12,968 nucleotides of DNA, taken from positions 1 through 12,968 of the forward strand of contig JBQHQH010000041.1 in assembly GCA_052067355.1 (NCBI GenBank). The letters run 5' to 3'. The notes under the pieces are model-generated. The model saw nothing but the letters and a program-made list of their open reading frames with translations, searched no databases and was not told the origin of the DNA. This DNA comes from CABMKH01 sp040797625. Lineage in GTDB: Bacteria > Bacillota > Clostridia > Tissierellales > Tissierellaceae. The position numbers were made by a program, and so were the translations under genes. Positions 6,353 through 12,968 of the stretch are shown here, one piece after another (the stretch's first letter is position 1; each line of letters starts with the position of its first letter).

Positions 6353-7462
6353 ATGGGAGAACTTTTATTAAAAAATGTTCAAAAAGTTTATCCAGGTGGT
6401 GTAATTGCAGTAAAAGATTTTAATTTAAAAATAGAAGATAAGGAATTTATAGTACTGGTAGGTCCTTCTGGATGTGGTAAGTCAACAACTTTAAGAATGG
6501 TTGCAGGTCTTGAGGACATATCTTCTGGTGAAATTTATATAGATGATAAGCTTATAAATAATTTATCCCCTAAAGACAGAGATATCGCTATGGTATTCCA
6601 AAACTATGCTCTTTATCCTCATATGACAGTTTATGAAAATATGGCATTTGGTCTTAAACTTAAAAAGATACCTAAAGGTGAAATAGATAAAAAAGTAAGG
6701 GCAGCAGCAAAATCAATTGGAATAGAAATGCTGCTTGATAGGAAGCCGAAGGCCCTATCTGGGGGACAAAGACAAAGAGTAGCTTTAGGTCGAGCCATAG
6801 TAAGACATCCAAAGGTGTTTTTAATGGATGAGCCTCTTTCAAATCTAGATGCAAAACTTAGAGTTCAAACTAGGGCTGAAATTATAAGATTACATAAGGA
6901 ACTGCAAACTACATTTATTTATGTTACTCATGATCAAACTGAAGCTATGACTATGGGGGATAGGATTGTTGTTATGAAAGATGGCTCCATCTACCAGGTT
7001 GCAACACCTCAAGAATTATATAGTAATCCTATAAATATGTTTGTAGCTGGGTTTATAGGAAGTCCTCAAATGAACTTTATGGAAGCAGAAGTTTCAGGTG
7101 ATACAGATTATTGTAAACTTAATTTTGGTGAAACAAGCATAAGTTTATCTGAAGATAAATCTAAAATATTAATAGATAAAGGTTATTTTGGAAAAAAAGT
7201 AGTACTTGGTATTAGGCCTGAGGATTTGCATAACGAGTCTGCATTTTTGGAAGCTTATCCCGATAGTATTATAAATGTTAAAGTGAATTTTATTGAAATG
7301 ATGGGGGCTGAAAAATATATTTATTCAGAAGTTAATAATACAAAGGTTACAGCAAGAGTTGATTCCAGAAGCTCTATTATAATAGACGAAAGGGTAACCC
7401 TTGGACTAGATAAAGAAAGAATATACTTATTTGATTTGGAAACAGAAATGCGAATAGTGTAA
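6353..7462 (+). CDS. Carbohydrate ABC transporter ATP-binding protein, MsmK/UgpC/MalK type
   Basis: The ATPase of a CUT1 sugar importer, acting as a dimer on the inner face of the membrane. All ATPase motifs are present: Walker A GPSGCGKST (37-45), Q-loop Gln83 (VFQNYALYPHMT), signature LSGGQRQR (135-142), Walker B VFLMDE with catalytic Glu160, D-loop SNLDAKLR, and switch His193 (VTHDQTEAMT). Residues about 236-369 form the C-terminal OB-fold/TOBE regulatory domain typical of MalK-like proteins, with the GIRPEDL motif at 286-292. Many Firmicutes share one such ATPase among several sugar importers and encode it elsewhere. Here it sits inside the operon, directly ahead of the binding protein, and so is probably dedicated. 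A good AAAGGAG ribosome binding site precedes the ATG. Automated tools often name such proteins UgpC, but glycerol-3-phosphate transport is unlikely in this context. Confidence 0.94.
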   Translation: MGELLLKNVQKVYPGGVIAVKDFNLKIEDKEFIVLVGPSGCGKSTTLRMVAGLEDISSGEIYIDDKLINNLSPKDRDIAMVFQNYALYPHMTVYENMAFGLKLKKIPKGEIDKKVRAAAKSIGIEMLLDRKPKALSGGQRQRVALGRAIVRHPKVFLMDEPLSNLDAKLRVQTRAEIIRLHKELQTTFIYVTHDQTEAMTMGDRIVVMKDGSIYQVATPQELYSNPINMFVAGFIGSPQMNFMEAEVSGDTDYCKLNFGETSISLSEDKSKILIDKGYFGKKVVLGIRPEDLHNESAFLEAYPDSIINVKVNFIEMMGAEKYIYSEVNNTKVTARVDSRSSIIIDERVTLGLDKERIYLFDLETEMRIV

Positions 7463-7538
7463 GCATGTCAATGTATCTATTGGTGTTATGGTTAGTATAA
7501 CTTAACTATACATAAAATTAAAAGAGAGGGTAATTAAA

Positions 7539-8864
7539 ATGAAAAGAAAGTTAAAAAGTCTACTTAGTATAATCTTGGTGTTTAGTATGTTGCTTGCAAT
7601 TACTGCTTGTGGGGGTAATACTAGTGCAAGCAGTAAAGGGGATGGAAAAATAAAAATTAGATTATTGACTAGAATGGCAGGAACTACACCTCAGGTTCAG
7701 ATTTATAATGATATACTTGAACAATTTGAGATTGACCATGATGATGTAGAAATTGTTGATGAGTCACAAGGTGATGAAAGTGCATTTAATAATATATTAA
7801 AGACAAGTAGAGCATCAGATGATCTGCCACATATTTTTAGAATACAAGGTGTTGCAAATTTAGATGAGTATATTGATAACAAATTAATAATGGATCTTGC
7901 ACCAGTATTTGAAGAAGATAAGGAATGGTCAGATGGCTTTACAGAAGGTGCAGTCAAGTATTATGAAGTTCCGGGTTATGAAGGTATTTATGCTGTACCT
8001 ATGGAATCGGGAATAATTGGTGTATACTACAACGAAGAACTATTTACAAAGGCTGGAATTTCAGGATTCCCTGAAACTTGGACTGAGTTTAAAAGTGCTA
8101 TAGGCAAGCTAAATGCAATTAATATTACACCCATAGCATTAGGTGCTAAAGCCTCTTATACTGCTGGTCATTTGCACAATCTAATTCTATATAGATGGTT
8201 AGGAAATGATGTAGCAAAGAAATTAGGTTCTAGAGAATTAGCATGGGATAGTCCGGAGATAATTGAAACTTTAGAGTTTATTAAAGAATTAAAGGATATA
8301 AATGCATTTGATAAAAATGCTGCAGGAATTGATGATAATGTAGCTTTAAGTTCTTTCCAAAATGGAGAAGCAGGCATGGTAATAACAGGGCCTTGGAATG
8401 CCTCTCCACTTACTAATACTGAAAAGTCAAAGGTGGGAGATAAGGTAAGATTAGCTAAGTTCCCATATTTTGAGGAGAAACCAGAATTTAAAGATAACGA
8501 TATGCAAGTAATTAGCCCATATATGATAAATGGAAAGCTGGAAGGTAAAGAAAAAGAATATACAATTGAGCTAGTAAAGAGGTTAACAAGCGCCGAGGCT
8601 GCTAAAAGATTCGCAGAGGAAGCAAACTTTATGGTACCAAGAACAGATATAGATATTGATGAAAGCAAGGTAGAACCAATATTCTTAAAGAATTTAGAAT
8701 TAGCTGGAACTTCGATTGGAGCTGGAGTAGATTCTTTTGATTATGACCCATTACAATCAATGCAAGATAGAACAAGAAATTCAATTGTAAGTATAATATC
8801 AGGTGCTTCACCTTCGGATGCAGCTAAGGAAATACAAGAGGAAATAAATAACAGAGAGCAGTAA
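7539..8864 (+). CDS. ABC transporter extracellular solute-binding lipoprotein, probable fucosylated-sugar receptor
   Basis: The 441-residue product starts with a lipoprotein signal peptide: basic MKRKLK, a hydrophobic core (about 8-19), and the lipobox LAITAC ending at Cys24, followed by a Gly/Ser-rich linker. The mature protein would be lipid-anchored outside the membrane and pass sugar to the permeases. The rest has the appearance of family 1 carbohydrate-binding proteins: KIKIRLLTRMAG at the first strand, a YAVPMESGIIGVYYNEELF hinge region (about 151-170), then FPETWTEF and the GEAGMVITGPWNAS segment (about 277-290). Its place between the ATPase and two permease genes identifies it as the importer's receptor. 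The ligand is inferred as a fucose-containing oligosaccharide or glycoside because an intracellular fucosidase is co-encoded. Free fucose is less likely, since CUT1 systems usually carry oligosaccharides. Confidence 0.92.
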   Translation: MKRKLKSLLSIILVFSMLLAITACGGNTSASSKGDGKIKIRLLTRMAGTTPQVQIYNDILEQFEIDHDDVEIVDESQGDESAFNNILKTSRASDDLPHIFRIQGVANLDEYIDNKLIMDLAPVFEEDKEWSDGFTEGAVKYYEVPGYEGIYAVPMESGIIGVYYNEELFTKAGISGFPETWTEFKSAIGKLNAINITPIALGAKASYTAGHLHNLILYRWLGNDVAKKLGSRELAWDSPEIIETLEFIKELKDINAFDKNAAGIDDNVALSSFQNGEAGMVITGPWNASPLTNTEKSKVGDKVRLAKFPYFEEKPEFKDNDMQVISPYMINGKLEGKEKEYTIELVKRLTSAEAAKRFAEEANFMVPRTDIDIDESKVEPIFLKNLELAGTSIGAGVDSFDYDPLQSMQDRTRNSIVSIISGASPSDAAKEIQEEINNREQ

Positions 8865-8950
8865 ATAAATTTATAGTGGTAGTTTAAATAAATAATTTTA
8901 AATATAGAAGGATATTTGAAAGTAAGGAATTTTAAAGAACTGAGGTGTAA

Positions 8951-9844
8951 ATGGAAATGAAAGCTAGAACGATAAAAGAGAAATTACAATTATTTTTAAT
9001 GACTGTTCCTGCCACAATAGTTTATACATTTTTTCTCATAATTCCTATAGGGATGGCCATATATTTTTCCTTTCACAATTGGAATGGGATAAAAGGATCC
9101 CCTCTAACTTATGTTGGTCTCAGAAATTTTATCAAGATGTTTAAAAATAGAGCATTTAGAATATCTATAATAAACTTAATTAAATTAGTCTCACTTAGTG
9201 TATTATTTCATACCCCAATAGCGCTACTGCTAGCGGTAGCAATAAATAATAAATATAAAGGTAATCGTATATTCAAGTCAATATTTTTTGTTCCTACGAT
9301 ATTTCCTTTAACTGCAATAGGTTTATTATGGTATTTTGTATTTATGCCAAGTGGTGCGTTAAATAATGTATTAGGAGTATTGGGATTAGATAACTTAATT
9401 AAAGGGTGGCTTATAGATCCTTCTACAGCAATGTATACAATAATATTTGTAAATATTTGGGCAGGTATAGGATATTATATGGTTATACTATTAGCCGGTC
9501 TAAAAGATATACCAAAAGAAATTTATGATGCTGCCGAGATAGACGGGGCTTCTAGCATAAATATATTTTTCCAAATAACCATACCGATACTTAAACCTAT
9601 AATTGGTATGTGTATATTACTTGATATTATAGGTACCATAAAGGTGTTTGATTTAGTTTTTGTAATGACTGGTGGCGGGCCAAACGGTCTTACTAATCTT
9701 CCTACCACTTTGATGTATTACGAAGCATTTAGATATGATAATTATGGAATAGGAAGTGCAATAGGAGTTATCATTCTGATTATTGCCTTGGTTTTAACTA
9801 TAGGAAGCGAATATATAATGAGAGATCGTGGTATTGAGGAGTGA
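8951..9844 (+). CDS. Carbohydrate ABC transporter permease, MalF/UgpA type
   Basis: A 297-residue integral membrane protein with about six membrane helices, roughly at residues 15-40, 75-98, 108-132, 160-184, 212-238 and 266-289. The cytoplasmic EAA loop, which docks on the ATPase, is at about 190-212: EIYDAAEIDGASSINIFFQI followed by TIPILKP. This is one half of the heteromeric channel. It lacks the long periplasmic insertion of E. coli MalF, as expected for the UgpA/MsmF-like branch. GAGG at 8942-8945 lies 5 bases before the first ATG. A second in-frame ATG at 8957 would be 11 bases away, so the first start is preferred. Its stop is 7 bases before the second permease, suggesting coupled translation. 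Confidence 0.93.
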   Translation: MEMKARTIKEKLQLFLMTVPATIVYTFFLIIPIGMAIYFSFHNWNGIKGSPLTYVGLRNFIKMFKNRAFRISIINLIKLVSLSVLFHTPIALLLAVAINNKYKGNRIFKSIFFVPTIFPLTAIGLLWYFVFMPSGALNNVLGVLGLDNLIKGWLIDPSTAMYTIIFVNIWAGIGYYMVILLAGLKDIPKEIYDAAEIDGASSINIFFQITIPILKPIIGMCILLDIIGTIKVFDLVFVMTGGGPNGLTNLPTTLMYYEAFRYDNYGIGSAIGVIILIIALVLTIGSEYIMRDRGIEE

Positions 9845-9851
9845 TGGATAA

Positions 9852-10667
9852 ATGAAAAAAAAGATTGTTCTATACACATTTTTAATAATTATGGCTTTGG
9901 TATTCATAGGACCAATGTTATTTACTGTAGTGTCATCATTTAAAGACAATACGGAGATTTTTAGTCAACCATTTAGTTTGCCAGAGGTGTTTAGATTTGA
10001 AAATTATAAGATAGCTTGGCAAGATGCTAATATGAACAAATATATGTTAAATAGTATTATAATATCTTTATCATCTGTTTTAGGAGTATTAATAGTTTCC
10101 ACCTTAGCATCATATGTATTGGCTAGATTTGATTTTAAGTTTAATAAATTCCTATCCATATTTTTCTTACTTGGTATGATGGTGCCAATGCACACCATAT
10201 TAGTACCCATATCATACCTGATAGGAAGGTTTCAATTAAAAAATAATGTGTTTGCTTTAGTGCTTATATATATAGCATTTGCAATCCCATTTAGTACTAT
10301 AGTTTTAACTAGATTTATGGGAAATATAAATAAATCGGTGGAAGAGGCGGCTATAATAGATGGGGCAAGTTTTTTTCAAGTATACAGTAGAATAATACTT
10401 CCCATGTCTTTACCTGCAATATCTACAGTTTCAATTTTTAATTTTTTAGGTGCTTGGAATGATGTATTGTTTCCTCTTATATTTATTAATGATGATAAGT
10501 TAAAGCCAGTATCATTAGAGTTATTGAATTTTAGTGGTGAGCGTGGTGCAGATTATGGGCCTATGATGGCTGCTATCGTTATAACTGTTGCGATACCTTT
10601 AATAATATATTTATTATTCCAAGAAAAGGTGGAATCAGGAATGAGTGCCGGATCAGTTAAGGAGTAA
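9852..10667 (+). CDS. Carbohydrate ABC transporter permease, MalG/UgpE type
   Basis: The second channel subunit, 271 residues, with about six membrane helices (roughly 5-28, 66-90, 99-122, 133-155, 188-210 and 238-257). The EAA loop reads SVEEAAIIDGASFFQVYSRI and ILPMSLPA at about 162-189. NSIIISLSSVLGVLIVSTLA after the first extracellular loop, and FNFLGAWNDVLFPL (196-209), are typical of MalG-like proteins. The ribosome binding site GAGGAG (9836-9841) lies within the last codons of the preceding permease gene, which ties the two expression levels together. The pair should assemble as a heterodimer with two copies of the ATPase. The short C-terminal tail GMSAGSVKE matches the family's usual ending. 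Confidence 0.94.
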   Translation: MKKKIVLYTFLIIMALVFIGPMLFTVVSSFKDNTEIFSQPFSLPEVFRFENYKIAWQDANMNKYMLNSIIISLSSVLGVLIVSTLASYVLARFDFKFNKFLSIFFLLGMMVPMHTILVPISYLIGRFQLKNNVFALVLIYIAFAIPFSTIVLTRFMGNINKSVEEAAIIDGASFFQVYSRIILPMSLPAISTVSIFNFLGAWNDVLFPLIFINDDKLKPVSLELLNFSGERGADYGPMMAAIVITVAIPLIIYLLFQEKVESGMSAGSVKE

Positions 10668-10705
10668 CCAATGTGTGATAAATATTATATTGAAAGGAGA
10701 ATACA

Positions 10706-12709
10706 ATGAATAACATAAGGAAAAAACAAGTTCATCTAGATTTTCATACAAGCGAACATATACCAAATGTAGGGATTGATTTTGATAAAGATGAATTTGC
10801 CGATACTTTAAAGGAAGCATCTGTAGATTCTATAACATGCTTTGCAAGATGTCATCATGGCTGGCTATATTATCCGTCAAAAATTCATCCTGAAATGATT
10901 CATCCCAATTTAAAAAATAGGAATCTTCTATTAGATCAAATAGATGCGTGTCATAAAAGGGGGATTCAAGTTCCAATATATACTACAGTCCAGTGGGATG
11001 GTTATATAGGCAGACATCATCCGGAATGGCTTTCAGTCGATGAAGAGGGAAATTATATTAATAGCCAAGGGGTAGAAGAACCCCATTTCTATTATACTCT
11101 TTGCTTAAATACTGGTTATAGGAATTATTTTAAAGAGAACTTACTTGATATAATAGAAGTCGTAAAACCGGAAAATGTAGATGGAATTTTTATGGATATT
11201 CTGATGGTAACAGATTGCTGCTGTGATAATTGTAAAAAGGAAATGGAGAAATTATCCATAGATATATCTAACCGTAAGGAAAGACTTAGATATTCAAAAA
11301 TTATGTTGGAACAGTTTAAATTTGAGATATCCAAAATCATCAGAGAAAAAGTACCTGGAGCTAGTATATTTTATAATGGATCCCACGTTGGATATAATGA
11401 TAAGAAAAGTTTGCCTGCATATACACATTTAGAACTTGAGAGCCTTCCAAGCGGTGGATGGGGATACGATCATTTTCCCATGACCATGAGATATTCTAGA
11501 AATCTTCACAGGGAAATAATAGGAATGACAGGAAAGTTTCATACTTATTGGGGTGACTTTCATTCCTTAAAAAATGAGGAAGCGCTACAATTTGAATGTT
11601 TTAATATGTTAGCACTAGGGGCGGGATGCTCAATAGGAGATCAGCTACATCCAAATGGTAAGCTTTCTAAAGCATCTTATGATTTAATAGGAAAGGTATA
11701 TAACAAAATAAGTAGTATAGAAGATAAAGTATTTAATTCAAATATTCCTAGGGTTGAGATAGGTGTCCTGACTCCGGAAGAAACCTGGGATCCAGCGGGA
11801 GATGAGCCAAGAACAAGTCCTTCATTACTAGGAGTAAATAGATTGCTACAGGAATTAAATTACCAGTTCGATATAATAGATAGCGAGATGGACTTTTCTA
11901 AATACAAGATAATAATAATGCCAGATATAATTGAATATAGAGAGGAACTAGATAGTAGATTGAAGTCTTTTTTAAATAATGGTGGTAAGGTTATAGGAAG
12001 CTATAAATCCTTACAAAAGGAACCTAATTATATAAGTAACATTTATGGTACAAAATATTTAGGTGAAAGTGATTATGACAGAGATTTCGTACTTCCAAAT
12101 AATATCTTAGGAAAAACACTGCCTAAAGAAGAATTTGTTATGTATCTTAAAGGGAGTAAAATAGAATCTGCAGGATCTGAAGTTTTAGTTGACTCAATAA
12201 AAACATACTTTAATAGGGAGAATGGCAAATTCTGTTCTCATCAACATGCTCCTTCATCAGGAGAAAAGGGATATCCAGCTGTAGTTAAAAATAAAGGAGC
12301 GATATATTTTTCTTATCCTATATTTAGAATATATAGAAAGAATGCTCCTAAATGGATAAAAGAGTTATTAAAAGATTCATTGGAAATGTTATTAGATAAA
12401 AAGATATTAGTTCATAACGGGCCTAGTACCTTACTGACTACAATAAATGAGTCAAAAGATAAAAAAAGTCAAGTTATGCATGCTCTACATTATATTACTC
12501 AAAAGAAATCAGAGGATATTTATATTATAGATGAGATAATACCTTTATATAATACAGAATTTAAGATTCATATAGGGAACAATAAGGTAAGGAGTTTGAA
12601 ACTAATTCCTGAAAATAAAGATATAGAGTATAAGATGGTAGATGAGTATATTGTATTTAACATAGATGAGATTCAAGGACATGCAGTAGTCTATTGCCAA
12701 TTGACTTAA
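10706..12709 (+). CDS. Putative intracellular alpha-L-fucosidase, GH151-like (GHL6 barrel plus beta-galactosidase trimerisation-like domain)
   Basis: This 667-residue protein has no signal peptide or membrane segment, so it should act in the cytoplasm. Residues about 8-345 look like a TIM-barrel of the hypothetical-glycosyl-hydrolase (GHL6) type: ITCFARCHHGWLYYP (43-57), VQWDGYIGRHHPEW (95-108), VDGIFMDI (158-165) and HLELESLPSGGWGYDHFP (241-258). Residues about 350-435 resemble the beta-galactosidase trimerisation domain (VEIGVLTPEETW, KIIIMPDI, LNNGGKVIG). A smaller beta-rich C-terminal region follows. From memory, this order occurs in GH151 alpha-L-fucosidases. The operon, which otherwise makes a fucose importer and the whole fucose pathway, supports that activity. 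Acidic candidates for catalysis are Asp164, Glu243 and Glu245; I do not assign the pair. A strong AAAGGAG site precedes the ATG, 38 bases after the permease. It could instead be an uncharacterised GH42-like enzyme. Confidence 0.75.
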   Translation: MNNIRKKQVHLDFHTSEHIPNVGIDFDKDEFADTLKEASVDSITCFARCHHGWLYYPSKIHPEMIHPNLKNRNLLLDQIDACHKRGIQVPIYTTVQWDGYIGRHHPEWLSVDEEGNYINSQGVEEPHFYYTLCLNTGYRNYFKENLLDIIEVVKPENVDGIFMDILMVTDCCCDNCKKEMEKLSIDISNRKERLRYSKIMLEQFKFEISKIIREKVPGASIFYNGSHVGYNDKKSLPAYTHLELESLPSGGWGYDHFPMTMRYSRNLHREIIGMTGKFHTYWGDFHSLKNEEALQFECFNMLALGAGCSIGDQLHPNGKLSKASYDLIGKVYNKISSIEDKVFNSNIPRVEIGVLTPEETWDPAGDEPRTSPSLLGVNRLLQELNYQFDIIDSEMDFSKYKIIIMPDIIEYREELDSRLKSFLNNGGKVIGSYKSLQKEPNYISNIYGTKYLGESDYDRDFVLPNNILGKTLPKEEFVMYLKGSKIESAGSEVLVDSIKTYFNRENGKFCSHQHAPSSGEKGYPAVVKNKGAIYFSYPIFRIYRKNAPKWIKELLKDSLEMLLDKKILVHNGPSTLLTTINESKDKKSQVMHALHYITQKKSEDIYIIDEIIPLYNTEFKIHIGNNKVRSLKLIPENKDIEYKMVDEYIVFNIDEIQGHAVVYCQLT

Positions 12710-12836
12710 TTAGGACAAGAATCATACCTAGTTTAAAGTTAGATAATTTTTATACGGGACTTTTATCTCATTACAAGATATTTATATTTAGAGAAAAATT
12801 GTGCTGTAGGGGTATTAAGTTTTTAATTTACATTTA

Positions 12837-12870
12837 AGTTTACAAAACGATATATTTGGCTCTGTAAACT
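12837..12870. repeat. Perfect 8-base inverted repeat downstream of the operon
   Basis: AGTTTACA (12837-12844) and TGTAAACT (12863-12870) are exact reverse complements around an 18-base loop. No T-run follows on either strand, so a classical terminator is unlikely. The inner part GGCTCTGTAAACT resembles the kind of terminal sequence found on some insertion sequences, but I cannot assign a family. Confidence 0.45.
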
Positions 12871-12903
12871 AAATATGAAAAAATAGTACAATATCTTCAT
12901 AGA

Positions 12904-12938
12904 ATTGCTTTAAGTTTCTTTGGATTGCTTTAAATTTC
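12904..12938. repeat. Two-copy tandem repeat, 20-base period
   Basis: ATTGCTTTAAGTTTC (12904-12918) recurs as ATTGCTTTAAATTTC (12924-12938), 14 of 15 bases identical with a period of 20. It lies near the window edge, so the number of further copies beyond it is unknown. Confidence 0.5.
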
Positions 12939-12968
12939 GCTTTCCATATGATAAAGCTTCGTCTATGA

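Larger units (their letters stand above)
12710..12968. other. Downstream flank without a gene
   Basis: No coding sequence is recognisable on either strand. No strong stem-plus-T-run terminator is visible after the fucosidase stop. The stretch contains the inverted repeat at 12837-12870 and the tandem repeat at 12904-12938. The final AAGCTTCG resembles a short motif at 1064-1071 near the other flank of the cluster, which is too short to interpret. Confidence 0.5.

Noticed and set aside
7485..7520. GTATA/TATAC inverted repeat ahead of the binding-protein gene
   Set aside because: A five-base AT-only stem is expected by chance in DNA of this composition.
1..12968. CRISPR array, tRNA or rRNA gene, riboswitch, or defence system
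   Set aside because: No regularly spaced repeats, clover-leaf sequence, rRNA stretch or recognisable riboswitch core was seen, and all intact genes are accounted for by fucose uptake and breakdown.

Overview
The window comes from a low-GC Gram-positive bacterium, most likely a member of the Clostridia. The coding sequences are AT-rich, favour AGA, ATA and TTA codons, use strong GGAGG-type ribosome binding sites, and include a Firmicute-style lipoprotein solute-binding protein. No rRNA, tRNA or marker gene is present to name the genus.

Layout. Positions 1-1175 are a gene graveyard. They hold the first three codons of a minus-strand gene leaving the window at its left edge, a stub containing an AraC-type helix-turn-helix, the C-terminal end of an NAD-dependent epimerase, and an internally deleted IS1380-type transposase. 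From 1176 the DNA is intact. A divergent AraC-family regulator (1176-2051, minus) faces a 210-base control region, followed by eight closely spaced plus-strand genes (2262-12709) that look like one operon. The last 259 bases hold no gene but carry an inverted repeat and a short tandem repeat.

How the genes work together. The operon reads as a complete import-and-degrade route for an L-fucose-containing glycan. A CUT1-type ABC importer (lipoprotein binding protein, two permeases, and its own MsmK/UgpC-like ATPase) brings the sugar in. A 667-residue enzyme without a signal peptide resembles GH151 alpha-L-fucosidases and would release L-fucose in the cytoplasm. L-fucose isomerase (FucI), an FGGY kinase of rhamnulokinase type, and a class II aldolase (FucA) then convert fucose to L-fuculose, L-fuculose-1-phosphate, and finally DHAP plus L-lactaldehyde. 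Lactaldehyde reductase and fucose mutarotase are not in the window.

Regulation. The intergenic region has a 10-base direct repeat (9/10 identical) at exactly 21-base spacing. It ends beside a good -10 box whose -35 is very poor, which is the usual arrangement of an AraC-family activator site. No wholly new system is evident. The points most worth following up are the putative GH151 fucosidase with a dedicated importer, the kinase whose sequence family and operon context disagree, and the control region.
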